This document shows positions 1-11,779 of a stretch of 64,000 nt of DNA, piece by piece. The notes under the pieces are model-generated. The model made no database searches and was not told the origin of the DNA. It saw only the letters and a program-made list of their open reading frames with translations. Origin of the DNA: Diplosphaera chodatii (Eukaryota; Chlorophyta; Trebouxiophyceae; Prasiolales; Stichococcaceae); assembly GCA_032358165.1 (NCBI GenBank), contig JAALGY010000051.1, forward strand, positions 1,116,001-1,180,000. Direction: 5' to 3'. How positions within the stretch are numbered: position 1 is the stretch's first letter; each line of letters begins with the position of its first letter. The position numbers were made by a program, and so were the translations under genes.

Positions 1-2694
1 GGCTGGTAGCTGCTTCTGACCGCAGGGCTTCCAGCTGCACACTTGCCTGCTCTGCCTGCTGCTGTGCTGCAGCCTTGGCCTTGGCTGCCCACCGCTGCGC
101 TGCCGTCCTCTGTGTGTGTGCACTCGTCTGTGCATTCTCCAGCTGGGCCTGCAAACCAAGTGTGTTGCTCATGAGTCCAGACACATACCCAGGACATGCA
201 CAGTGTGCAGGGGCTGCAGGCTTGAATTTCCAGCAGCTGCCATAACCACCTGCCATGCACTCTACAACCTAGCAGGCAGCTTGCCACGGCCTTGAGCGGA
301 AGGAATCAGCTATGCGTGACGTGCCTGCAGCCCCGCGGCAGCAGACTTGAGGGCTGTGCGCTCGGCGGCCCAGGCGTGGCCGTGCGCCTCCGCCTGCCGC
401 CGCGCCCGGTCCCGGCCCTCGAGCAGCTCCGCCGCCCGCGCCTGTTGCAGATGACAGTGGCAAACCGTTCGCTATCGTAACCTTGCTGCCTTTGCAGGGC
501 AGAACTCACGGACATGCGTCTGAAACACTGTTCGCTGGTGCTTCGCGTTTCAGATCTGGCATTGACATCAACCCTGCGTGCACGTGGGTCTTTGGGTGCA
601 TCTGGTGAACCTGTGCTGAGTCGCGTGCAGCGGAGGCGTCCTGCACAGCACCCCGTAGATGCGCGGCCTGCGACGCCACCTCTGCGAGATCTGCAAGCTC
701 AGCATCCTGCAGACACAGCGCCAGGAAAGACTTGGCGTGCGCTGAGGGCCTGATAGGAAGTTGTGCCAAAGTCCGAAGCTTTGATTCGAAATGACTTTGC
801 TAATTTTACATGCTGCGCAGATATTTGAGCAGGCACACCCAACTCGCTGCGCAATACACAACATAGCTTGCCTTCTGGTGCAGCAGCATCAGCACGCTTG
901 CGTTGCGCGCCTCCTGCGCCGCACGCTCATGTGCGGCCGCGGCTGCTGCCACTTCCCTGACGTCATCAGGCGCCTCTGCCTGCTTTCAGGGAGTCCCCTG
1001 AGCTTGCAAGCGGGAACTCATATGGTGTTGCTGGGATTGCAAGAATTCGTTTGTGGTGCCGTCCCTGCACGAAGTCAGGTGCACACCTGTGCCAGCACCT
1101 CCCGCAGATCCCCCGCGGCCCGCGCCTCGGCATGCGCTGCCTCCGTTTGGCCGGCCAGATCGTCGCACCGCTGCTGCAGCCTGACGTTGACGACCTGCAA
1201 GCCGCATCACCGCTTCAGCCCAGGTTTCAAGGGCTGTGATGTTCCATCGTGCGCATTACGCCAGACCTGATGCAGCCGTGGTTAGGCAGCGCTGGTGCTG
1301 CGGTGCCGGCACACAGAGCCCACCTCGAGGTGTGTCACAACCCCCTCGAGGTCCGTGACACGGTGGCAGGCGGCTGCATGCGCTGCAACAAGGTCCTCGC
1401 GCTGGTCGGCACCGCCGCTGCTCTCACGCCAGGGTAAGGCAGGGCATGCGCCAGGGTCGCCTCTTGGCAGTGAGCGCTCCAGCTGTGACTGCAGTGTCGC
1501 CAGCATGCCGTCCTTCTCCCTGAGCAGGGCATTAGCCATTTTCCGTGGGAATGGCATGCCTCAAGACTCTGCTTCACGGAGCGCGATGCAACATGTTGTC
1601 TACCGGACCCAGGTCTCCGCATCAGGTGGGGTCTGCCTCATGCACCAACACCTGATAGTATCATCACGCGTGGCAATGCTGTCCCGCAGCAGGGCTTGCT
1701 GTACTGCCGCCGCTGCTAGCTGATCCTCCAGCTCACGCACCCGCTGTGAGACTGCTAGATGATGCGATGCCTGCTGTGGCTGCTGAGTCTCGATATCAGC
1801 GCTGTTGTCCTGGTCTGACAGGCTGCACTCTGAAAGGCAGTCGCCAAGGCTGCTGACAGCTTCGTTGGCAGCTGCCTGCTGCAGATGGCTTGCTTCTTGC
1901 CCTGCAGCCGCCAGCTGTGTGTGAGCTGCCGTTGCACGGATGTGGGCTGCATCAGTGGGTCTAGACTGGACCTTCAGTGGGCTGCCCGGCCGCAACGCCT
2001 TCCTGGGACTGCTCGGTTGCAACGGAGGCCCCAACGGAGGCCGCAATGTTTCCATCTCGCGCGTGCCTGGCAAGCGCTGCACCCGCGGCATTGCCTGCGG
2101 CGCGTCGCCCATGTTGTCGCGCAGCTCCAAAGGTGCCAGGAAGAAGGTGGCGGAAAACTTCTGCTCAAAGTACGGTGCCTGCAAGATCTCAGCAACGGTC
2201 ATCGCCTGTGCGCATTCGAGTCACGGGCCAGTCGGAGGCCCTGAGGGCGTTTCGAACCTCTGGAGGCAAGATGCTGACCGCCACACAGCAATGATACTCG
2301 CCTTGATGTGAATGACATCGCGCTGGCCATGCTCTTCCGCCTTGCGCCGCTGGGCAAACCGGAGCACGCGCAGTCGCAGCTGCACATCAATGCTCTGTTG
2401 TGGCGGCAAATGGATGTTGACAGGGTCCAAGGACCATCGCTCAGGACTGCCCGCACGAAGCGTCGCGTCGACCGTGGCATTCAGGTTGTTGTGCACGGTC
2501 ACCACCTGGCAGTAGACCTACGATTGCATTGCACGTGATAAGTCCAACGACGATCGGCATGCCGCGACATACCCCAACACCAGGCGACTGCATCCATTTG
2601 CGCATTTCACACTGATTCGCACCTGTCCCAGCTGCACGTCTCTAAATGTGACCGTGACAGGTCTCACAGACAGCATCGCAGACCCTGATGACAT
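1..2694 (-). CDS. ASH/MSP-like domain plus long coiled-coil protein, 3' end off the window
   Basis: The start ATG is at 2692-2694. Exons 1-3 are 2623-2694, 2302-2505 and 1652-2178. Intron 2 uses a GC donor (AAG|GCGAGT at 2301-2300). The first ~115 residues read as one beta-rich module, containing VTFRDVQLGQVVTVHNN, PVNIHLPPQQSIDVQLRL and YFEQKFSATFFLAP. This resembles the PapD-like ASH/MSP fold of centrosome and cilium proteins; that is inference from pattern. Afterwards comes a Pro/Ser-rich linker, then alanine- and glutamate-rich heptad-like segments in successive short exons: around 1530-1455, 1415-1325, 1195-1085, 990-890, 760-600, 455-340 and 145-1 (for example ELADLAEVASQAAHLRGAV). Borders of the exons beyond exon 3 are approximate. 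The gene runs off the left edge. It may be a basal-body or cytoskeletal scaffold. I do not recognise a named orthologue. Confidence 0.6.
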
Positions 2695-3199
2695 CTTTGC
2701 GCGTTAAGCGCTCAAGCATGCAACTTTGAACCTGTGCATCACCAGTGTCATGGGAAGCATCAGACCCCGAAATTTCTGTTGCACCCCAGCCCTGCACCCC
2801 AGCATGGTGCAAGGCCACATATATAGTACGCAGGAATGGCCTGCGACGCTACAACTGGCGCTGCACACGCATCAACGCATGGCAAAGCATGCAGATTGCC
2901 GAGCATACTCCCCGCCAAATTCAGCCAGCTGGCACATTTGCAATTTGCATCAGTCTCGCCCTTCTGCAGGACGTGCAGCGAGCTCTGCCGCACTCTCTGC
3001 GCATGCACGTCTGCCTGATTGCTCTGTTCATGCATATACCATAGCAACGCTGTGCCTGCCGGCTGTTGCTTTGCTCCTGCTGGCTACACCAGTGCTGTGC
3101 GCGCTAAGCCAGAGTTGATAACCGCTCCAGCTGCTTGTTGCGATTTCGACTCGGGCCGCCCGCATCGCATCATCCGACTACGTCGTCAGGGATGACGGC
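2695..3199. other. Divergent intergenic region between the coiled-coil gene and the TFIIS-N gene
   Basis: This 505-bp spacer separates two divergent starts and should hold both promoters. A TATATA run lies at about 2819-2824, inside the sequence CACATATATAGTACG. I see no convincing coding exon, repeat or RNA gene here. The short reading frames on both strands lack family-like sequence. Confidence 0.5.
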
Positions 3200-3931
3200 A
3201 TGGACCGCTTTGTGATCCGAGGCGCTGCTGCTGTTGCTGCCGCATCCTCCAGTGCTTCTGCGCAGCCACGCCAGCGCAAGCTCGAGCACTTGAAGAAGGT
3301 GTGTGTGCAAGCGCTTTGTTGTTCGAGGTGTTTTGGGCAGATAAGGAGGGTGCAGCTGTGCTGCATGCCCGTCCATGTGTCCATGCGCGTGACGCAGAGC
3401 AATCATGTGGCACGGTCCAGGTGGTGACGCTCGATGCGGGGACAACTGCCCTGGTGTACACGGGCGAGGACCTGGCGCGCCTGCAGGCGGTCGTACAAGA
3501 CAGTCATGCAACCGCTGAGGAGCTGATCTTGGCGCTCCGAAAGCTCAGCTGTCACGAGATCGGCCTGCAAGATCTGCAGGAGACGGTCCCGTTGCTGCAT
3601 CCCAGTGTGCAGGCACGCACCATCGTATGTCTGCTGTGATGGCACGTAGAATACTCAGTAGTACGACAGTGCACTCACAGGTGCTTGAACTCAGCCATGA
3701 CCGTGTGTTGCCATCTGCAGATGCTCGAGTACCATGAGAATGCTGATGTGGCTCGCATTGCCGGCAGACTGGTGCGTCATCATTCCAACGTACAGACCTG
3801 CTTACATCGCTTCAAGCTTGATGCCTGACATCAGTCAGGCGGCTGGAAAGCTGAACGACCTGCTTGACATTTTACAGGTGGATAAGTGGATGCAATTGCA
3901 AGACCGGAGAGGCAGGCTGCCCCAGCATTAG
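3200..3931 (+). CDS. TFIIS N-terminal (LW) domain protein
   Basis: Four exons, 3200-3298, 3421-3624, 3721-3771 and 3878-3931, all in phase 0 with GT-AG borders, give about 135 residues. After a short alanine/serine N-terminus (MDRFVIRG) the protein reads as one helical bundle: RLQAVVQDSHATAEELILAL, LRKLSCHEIGLQDL, then LEYHENADVARIAGRLVDKW. The last stretch matches the hallmark of the TFIIS/Med26/elongin-A N-terminal domain (VxxLrkHxnxxVarlAkxLvxkWk). This domain docks onto elongation and Mediator complexes in the nucleus. No TFIIS zinc ribbon or central domain follows, so it is a stand-alone LW domain and not a full TFIIS. The start was chosen as the first ATG upstream of the intact frame. 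The domain call is firm; the precise partner is unknown. Confidence 0.75.
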
Positions 3932-4536
3932 TGTAGCAATGTATGAGGTTTTCAGGGTTGCTGGTCAGCAACCTGACATCATCAGCAGCAGAAGTCAGGG
4001 ACGTGCTTATTCTGCCGGACGGGACGAAGACAGCCACGGATATGATCGCACCAGTCACTCGGCGTGATCTGCACTGTGCACACGTGAAGGGCTCTGACAG
4101 CAGTTGTTTAGTTTACAAGATTGATGTTGGTGGAACGATCATGTGTCGGCACTGATTACATCTCGATCGAAAGGGACAATTATCACAGTAGCGCAGGCAC
4201 AACGCAGAGTGTGATCAAACGAATTCAAGTCGGTGTGGTATGCCACAGCACGCACCATGCCACACATGCACACGCGTGCACATTTGCTTTGACAACATGT
4301 GCTACAGCAAGTGCAGACTTACCTTTAGTTGGTACTAACTAAAGCTCAGCACGACAGCAGCACATCGCTGCGCTGCATGCCAATAATTGACTACCATCTC
4401 AGTGCATACTCTGTGCGGTCATCTGCCTGCTGCATACTGTACAGAGCCATGACACGGGATGTCGTTCCATCCGCTGCTGGACTACGATAGGTATGCTAGC
4501 ATCCGACGTCTATGCTGTTGATACACCTGCCCGCAT
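3932..4536. other. Convergent intergenic region with a small hairpin
   Basis: Two convergent genes end here. I see no exon with family-like sequence. An 8-bp inverted repeat (CTTTAGTT / AACTAAAG, six-base loop) lies at 4323-4344. It could mark a 3'-end structure, but its spacing to either stop codon is large, so this is only a note. Confidence 0.4.
4323..4344. repeat. 8-bp stem hairpin in convergent intergenic DNA
   Basis: The arms at 4323-4330 and 4337-4344 are perfectly complementary, with loop GGTACT. It is short enough to be chance in 600 bp of non-coding DNA. Confidence 0.35.
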
Positions 4537-5747
4537 CTACGCTGCCGCTGCACCTGCGCTGCCACCGTTCTGTGGCCTGCAGGCTGCTGACGCGTGCGCC
4601 GCTGCAGTGGCGGCGGCCGCCGCTGCTTGTGTAGCCTCTGACAGTGCACGTGCCATCTGGAGTTCCGATGCTGTCTTCTTCGGCCCCTGAGCCTGGCCCT
4701 GTGAAGGTGTTGATACAGCTGGTCATTCGTGATGACCTGACGGGTCCTGCAATGTAACTCTGCTCACAAACATCACATGCTGGTTGCAGCTGACAGACCG
4801 ACTGTTCAGAGCTTAGCAGGCACCCTTCTGAGGTTTGCCGCTTGGAAAGGTCTCACCTTGAGGTCGGCCACCTTCATGTGCAACGCCTCGTTCTCGCCGA
4901 GCAGCAGGTCAAGCCGCCCCCGCAACCGCAGATTGCGCTCCCGCTGTGACCAGACAATCACCAGGTCAATCTATGCCTGGCGGCATCCATCTGATCAGTC
5001 AGTGCATGTGGATGCAGACGTTGCACAGTGGGCGTATGTGTGAGCTCTGAATCACACCTCAGCTTTGAGCTTGCTGCGCTCTATCCTGCTGACGATCAGG
5101 GCTGTCAACAAGCCCGTCCCCACGATCGGGGCCGCTTGCTGCACTGGGGGCGGCAAATTTCGCCAAAAATTCTGCACAGACTCGCCCGCTGGACCGAAAA
5201 AGTCCATCTCCACATGCACTGCATGAAGAAGTGGAGCATCTATACCTGGGGACTGCGCAGGTGCAATGTGGCATCGTTCTGAGGCATGCCTCGCCATCAT
5301 CTGAACTGTACACGAGCACACCTGGCATCTGGAACTTCCCTTGCTTCTTCCATGTCTTCTGCTGCTGCGCCCACCGCTGGCCCAGGCTGCTGCTGGTTTC
5401 TGCAGGGTTGTGCGCAGGGGGTCAGGACAGTCTATGATCGAAGCTTTCCCAGCTCGCAAGCAGAGGCTAGCTGAGCCCTTGCAGAGTCGTTGCCATGCGT
5501 GGCTGACACGCTTGCCTGTAAACTTGGTACGCCAGGTGTCCCAAAAAGGTGCTGGCTTGACGCTACTTCCGCCTGTAATAGCAGCAGCCAACATCATACA
5601 GCATGCATGACCCGCCGCACTGTTGCAAAAGCAACTGTCGTGAAAGTGAACATGCATAATACCTGGCAAGGGGGCCCCCGCACGCGGCATCTTCCCTGCC
5701 GCTCCTGCTGCTGCACCATTGGTGGGGGCGCCTCTACCTGGCGCCAT
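4537..5747 (-). CDS. Unrecognised single-pass membrane protein with coiled coil
   Basis: Six exons chain in consistent phase: 5663-5747, 5516-5572, 5322-5399, 5058-5218, 4857-4943 and 4537-4698, giving 209 residues. Intron 2 has a GC donor (ACAG|GCAAGC at 5515-5514). The N-terminus is Ala/Gly/Pro-rich and basic, which could be an organelle-targeting leader. A tryptophan-rich amphipathic stretch follows (KPAPFWDTWRTKF, GQRWAQQQKTWKKQ). Next is one hydrophobic segment near residues 110-125 (APIVGTGLLTALIVS), then a charged coil (RIERSKLKAERERNLRLRGR and a leucine-rich continuation). The tail is poly-alanine and ends at TAG 4537-4539. I do not recognise a family. The coherent phase across six exons is the main support for it being real. 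A shorter form starting at the ATG at 5207 is possible. Confidence 0.55.
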
Positions 5748-6336
5748 CGACCAGGGTTGCACCCCTTGACAGCTGTCTGGGTTGCACAGCCAGGTGTAGC
5801 TACTGATTTTGTTGGCAATGAACACGGGATGGCAGCCGCAGCGTTCAGGGCAGCCCGGAATTTGAAAGGTGTCCACCAATCGTCCAGCCCCGTCCGCACT
5901 CTTGTGGCGACCTCACAACGGCAGCCGTGCTGCAAGCTTCTGTTGGTACAAGCGAGATGATGCTGCAGATGAACAACTGTCGCTATCGTCACGTCTGCAG
6001 CGATCGTGACAAGCGTCCTGCGCTCTGGGGTGGAAGCTGGTGCAGTGGCACACCTCGCTTTACTGGTGCAACTCTGCAGACGCTGCCAACGGCTGCGATG
6101 CACACCATACTGCAACATTGCAAGTACAGACTGTGATCGATCGCAGATGTCAGCACTTGCCGCGTTGCTGTCTGCCGGTCAATACATGCGCGTTGAGGGA
6201 GGTCGAGGGAGACCCAGGCTTACCAGGGAAGGACATTGCCGTGCTCGCTTTCAGCAGGCACTGCGTTGCAATGTATAACAGGAGATCATCCTGCAACCGC
6301 GAGATGTGAAGCAGGTCTCCTCCCGTGCGTGTCAGT
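5748..6336. other. Divergent intergenic region between the membrane coiled-coil gene and the TBC gene
   Basis: This 589-bp region between divergent starts is the presumed bidirectional promoter. No repeat, RNA gene or family-like exon is seen. The minus-strand frame upstream of 5747 stays open to 5879, so a longer N-terminus for the minus-strand gene cannot be excluded. Confidence 0.4.
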
Positions 6337-9300
6337 ATGGACAGTGACGATGGTAGAGATCTACAACAGAGGCCGGCCAGCTTCAGGCCGTTCAGAGTCA
6401 TAGGATCGGTGAGAAACCTTTGCTGATCGAGTCGAAAGCATCGGCGCACAGCTTTGATCAGCACCGTCGTCTGCACAGGCCATAGACTGACCATGCTGGC
6501 TGACTCCGACACTGCAGGTGGCCACAGCCATTGCTCGCACGGCAGGCAGCGCCATTGCCTTGGTCGAGGATGCGGAGCTGCGCAAGTGAGATGCGCATTG
6601 TGGCGTGCTTTCCCATCCCCTCAATGCTTACCTGCAGAACATGGGTCAGCATACCAGCGGCCAGGGCACTGCACGTCGGCTCCCAGCAGGCTATCCCGTT
6701 CGTGGTGCAGGAAAGCCAGCGATCTAGTGGTAGGTCAGGCCAAGGGCGGCTTCGACACCGTCCGAAAGGGCGTCGCGACGGGCGCCGACTCGATCGGCCA
6801 GCGCATCCGCTCGGGGCCAGCGCAAGTGCAGAGCGTGCTCAGCACACTGCAGAAGCGCATCGAGGAGCAGCGCCTGCTCATGGCCCTCAAGGTGCGAGTC
6901 TTTAAACTATGCAGGGGTGCACAGACATCATGACTCTGCCTTTCTGAAGCATCCGTCCATTTGATCCTCAGCAAGCCAAGCGTCCATTTCAATCCATCAA
7001 CATGTACAGGAGGAGCGGGATGAGCCCGTGGACGTGCAGATCGGGCCGCAGCTGTACGAGCATGCGCCCCAGGAGCTGCGCTCGCGGCTGTGGATCGCGC
7101 TGCTGGACAACGGCACGCTGGCCAGCAGCGTCGAGAACAGTGCGGTGTGTACAGCCCACCTGCCCTACTGCCTGCCACTGATGCGTGTGCTCCCGTGTCC
7201 GGTTCCATCCTGCAAGGAGACACTATCACTTGACCTGATGGATGACTGATAGATGTGATGCATTGCAGCTGACGCGCACCGGCAGTGGGTTGTCCGGCAG
7301 CCGGCCCGCATCCGCTGCGCGCCACAGCTCTTCGTGGCCCGGCGAGGACCGCCCGGACGCGCTGCCAGCAGCCGATGATGACGAACAGCTTGGTGCAGCT
7401 CCGCAGCCTCAGAACGGAGACCAGGCGGCAGCTAGCAGTAATGCTGAGCATACAGTCGCAGCAGGCACAGTAGCCGCAGGCATCGCATCAGCAGGGCAGC
7501 AGGCCAGCCAGCAAGTCGAGGGTGCAGCAGTCGGTGCCCAGGGCGAGGCAGATGCAGCGGAGCCTGCAGGCAGCAGCGGAGAGGCATCGGCAGATTCAGC
7601 TGCGGGTGTGCGAGCTGAGGCCGGAGATGAGGCAGCAACAGCCGGCGAAGCTCCCACCACATCAAGCGGCGCAGGCAACAGTCCAGAACCCATGGCGCAG
7701 GCAGCAGCTGCTGCGCAGTCAGACAGCCCTGAAGCTGCAGGCGAGCTGCGCAGCCCCACGCCGCACGACCCCTACAGCTTTGTACGTAGGGTCCCTGCAG
7801 CTGCTGACTCGCCACATGGCTCGCCGCGTACACGCGGCTATGGCTGGGCACGGCAGAAGTCAAAGCAGGACCAAGGGCAGCAGGAACTGTCTGGCAGCAA
7901 TGGGCAGCTCAGCCCGCGGATGGCACAAGTGCGCCAGGCGGCCGAACTGGCAGACCGTATTGTGGCAGATGCTGCCGCCGCCGACGCAGCGTCCGGCATT
8001 GCTGCCGAGGCAGCGGCTGCGGTGGCAGCTGCCGCCTCTGCAGGCGTGGTGCTGCCAGACAGCCGGCGCCAGTCGGACAGCAGCGCCGGCACAGCAGCAG
8101 TTGACAACAGCAATGCGGACCGCCAGAGTCCAGGGCAGCGGGCAGTGCAGCGACTGTCAGACTTCACCGCCAGGCATGCAGCGACATTGGACCGGCAACG
8201 AGGCAGCGGCGACGGTGCGACGTCCCCATCGCAGCCCGACGACAAGAGCGGGCACCTCACCAGCAGCGCAGCCAGCACGCAGGACATTGGGCTGCGGCGA
8301 GACAGCCGCGACCACCTCGTGCGCCACGGCAGCTCCAGTCGAGTGAGCATGTCTCCAAGGCCATGGATCACTGCTCGTCAATTGCAAGCAGACCAGCACT
8401 GCTGCATTGCCATCGAACACTGCACCTGTGCAGCAGCTCCTCTTGCTGGCAGGCACACTGGCAGCATGATTCAGCAGATGTGTGATCATCACAGGCAGCG
8501 CAGGGCGCAGACGGCTCCAATGTGATGGCAGTCAGTGCCTCAACATCCCGGGCCTCTTCGGTCGGTCAGCATTCGCCAGCTGCGCCGGCACCCTTTGATG
8601 CCGACTTTCCTGGTTTCGCACGGACCTCTGGAGAGATTGACGCATGGGAGATGGTCCAGGTGCCCTTGATGTGCACTGCCGCCCTTCAGGAGCGAAGAAC
8701 ACGACATGTGCACCATCTGCAGCGCATACATGCATCCAGTCACCCTATCAGGGCGGCATACTGATCAGGCAGACAAACACGCAGGATGGAGGGGTGCTGT
8801 ACAATTTCGAGGGCAGCACCGGGCTGTCAGCGCGCCTGCACCCCGCCGCGCACGCCAAGCTCAGCCCCGAGGACATCGCCATCTGGCAGAGTGAGCTGGT
8901 TGGCTCAGATGAGTAGTGTCACAGGCTGACCTGGGCTGCAGTGGCATGACTCTATACAAAAACATCTCAGCTTGTACATGGCATGAGGCGTGCCATGGAC
9001 ACAACAGACCATGTTGCCTTGCTGATGATGTACTCCCATCCCTGCAGAGCTTATGGTGGCAATCATGACGCTTCCATGGCCCATCAGCACAGAGTATCCA
9101 GAGGACTGCCGCTACAACACCCTGTTGCAGATCAGCATCGGTCAGGTGCGACGCATGCGCTTGCCAAAACCGTTGCAGCAAGACCCTGTCGTCCGTGGTG
9201 AGCGCACGTCAGACCTGCAAACGCCACCAGTCACGTCCTCCAACATATGGTCCCTGGAGTTGCAGGAGGAGACGGACGATATCATCTCGCGTGACATCAA

Positions 9301-11540
9301 CCGCACATTTCCGGAGCACCCGCAATTCGGCTTCGAGCAGGGGCAGCAGGCGCTGTTCCGCGTGCTCAAGGCATACTCACTGCACGACCTGGAGGTATCC
9401 TCTGAGTGGCAAACTGTTACTCAACATCCACTGCATTGCAAGTGCGTTCTACAGCTGGAGGCATATGTTTTGGCCTTGATCCGGATGTTCACGGTGAGGC
9501 TAGTTGATTCTCGCAGGTGAACTATTGCCAGGGCATGGCGTTTGTGGCGGGCATCATCCTCATGTATCTGCCCGAAGAGCCAGCATTCCGCATGCTGGCA
9601 CGGCTGCTGGACGAGCGTGGCCCCAATCTGCGGCGCCTGTACCTGCCTGGCCTTGAGGTTTGTCACACAATGTGCATATCACACTACAACATGTAGGATG
9701 TGATGTCCTCTGAGCCTTCTGAGCCTCTTCCTTGCCTGGTTTGTTCGCGCTGACTGCTGCTGAGGGCATCAGCCATGCATGCGTACCTCAGCTTATGCAA
9801 CGCCTACATTGCTGTGGCTTTGCACAAACCGTTCCAAGCTAGTCGTGCGCTTGCTGCAGGGGCTAAAGCAGCAGCTGCGGGCACTGGAGTGGCTGATGGA
9901 GCGCCACTTCCCTGCCCTTGCCGCCCATCTGCAGGTGAATACTACACATGCGGCAAGGTGCAATGCCTTTGTGAGGCCGACATCACTCGCAGCCTGGCAG
10001 GCTTCTGCAAGCTGGCAGATGTCTCCTCTGCCTACGCATGAGTGCATGGGGGCATAGTTGAAATTGAATATGCTATGTATGCAGGCCAACACGGTGGCGC
10101 CGGTGCTGTATGCCAGCCAGTGGTTCCTGACGCTGTTCGCGTGCCCGTTCCCATCCGCCTTCTCTGCACGGGTCATTGACATCATCCTGGCGGAGGGCCA
10201 CTCCGAGATCCTGCTGCAGGCACGTCTGATTGCCGAATGTTTGTGTGCTGCTCTGTATATAAAGCTGGTTGTGTGTGCCGAGTGATGATGTACTTATGTG
10301 CAGCGTGTGTTTGAATGGCTGACAACTGTGTGATCTGCAGACGGCACTGGCAGTGGTGGCGCAGTGTGAGACGGAGTTGCTGCAGCTGGACGACTTCGAG
10401 GACCTCATCACCCACCTCAAGGTGCTGCACTCCTTCATGTAGTGGACGTCCATAGCCCACACTGCCAGACTGCGGCTGCATGGCAAGATTGCGGCCCTTG
10501 CATGACTTATGTTTGGTGCCTGCATGGTCAGAACGCAATGAGTATGTCAAGGTAAAGGCTGGCGTGCACACAGGTCGAGCCCGTGCGATGGAGTGAAAAG
10601 AAGCAGCGATCGGTGCTGAACGCGGCAGTCAGCAGCGTGGTCACAAGCGAGATGATCCGCGCTGCAACATTTGCCGTCAGCACCGGCTACTCCGGTTCCC
10701 TGTCTCGGCGCACCTCCAGCCGTGCGGACGTGAGTCGTGTGTTGCGTAATCTGCCTGTGCAATGACGCTGAGCTGTATTGCAGTGTTGCTGCTGACCAAC
10801 CGGTGCCAAGCTTGGCATGTGCTTTTGAGCGTCTTGTCAAGGAAGGTGCTCTTCAATCATCGGCCAGCTCTGATGATGATGGTGCTGATTGGACCTTGCC
10901 ATCTCGTGCTGCTGCAGGTAGCAACGGCAGCTGCTGCAGCTGCTGCTGCAGCTCACTCACGCAGCCGCTCGTTCAGCAACCCCGCACAGCCCAACGCAGG
11001 CGTCAATGCAAACGAGCTGTCCGATGCCCTTGCAACTGTCGAGCTGTCACAAGGTGCGCCACAGATCATGATCAGCTTACCGTCCCTCAGATGTCCTCGG
11101 TTGCCTGGCTACATTGCAGCCGCCTGTAGTTCACCAGGCAGCATCTTAGCCGACCTTCGATACGCTGTCAAATGCAGACTCGGTGGCGGCCAAATCAGAG
11201 ATCACAGACGCAACTCTGGACACAGATGACCTGGAACTGGTGCGCAATGCACGCTCGTGCGCTGTTGCATGACCCTAGTGTATGATGCGCATGTGTTGCC
11301 TGGCACTGGAGAGTGCCTTGCATATGGGACCTCACACAGACGACGCGCCACCTGCAGGTGCTGGCCATGGACATGCTCCTGGACACACCTGCCCAGCCAG
11401 GCAGCAGCGAGGCGTCCGGGCGCCTTGGCGTGCAGTCATCTGCGATCTCAGCCCAGATGGAGCCAATCGCAGAGAACGCGCTGACAGAGCCAGAAGGGAG
11501 TAAGGAGGCAGCCGGCGCAGCATCAGCCAGCCGGCAGTAG
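6337..11540 (+). CDS. RabGAP1/EVI5-type TBC domain protein with a large insertion
   Basis: Sixteen exons (6337-6408, 6518-6585, 6711-6891, 7010-7144, 7269-8342, 8504-8659, 8752-8890, 9048-9394, 9517-9657, 9860-9934, 10085-10219, 10341-10421, 10574-10729, 10918-11053, 11178-11239, 11358-11540) give about 1046 residues. The TBC domain activates GTP hydrolysis by Rab GTPases. Both catalytic fingers are present: IxxDxxR as ISRDINR near residue 687 and YxQ as NYCQGM near 726. Downstream, LYASQWFLTLFACPFP and DIILAEG match RabGAP1. The first TBC helix (ELRSRLWIALLDN, residues ~127-139) is separated from the next TBC-like segment (CRYNTLLQ, ~629) by ~490 residues, mostly Ala/Ser/Gln-rich and encoded largely by the 1074-nt exon 5. 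The intron after 10219 has a GC donor. The exon 7/8 junction and the exact start are the least certain parts. Confidence 0.85.
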
Positions 11541-11779
11541 GCCCATGCTGTTAAGCAGTGCTTCTTATGTTGTGGAAGTGGTGCTGCACGATGTACACTA
11601 GATGGCTTGAGCGCTGTGATGGTGGTGCCATGATGCGTGATGTGCATTTTGGCTTAGCCACATCGAAGACCCGCAGTTGGATGCATTTTTGATTCAGTGG
11701 CCTGAATGTTTAGCTTGTGCGTAGCCTTAAAACGGTGTGAAACCAAACTTGCTGAGATATTAGGCAGTGGCGTCCTCGG

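Noticed and set aside
5059..5328. Continuation of exon 3 of the membrane coiled-coil gene in frame through 5059
   Set aside because: It would overlap the following exon in another frame. The GT donor after 5322 and the acceptor before 5218 give a clean phase-1 intron instead.
7838..8371. Minus-strand 177-codon frame
   Set aside because: Antisense shadow of the low-complexity exon 5 of the TBC gene.
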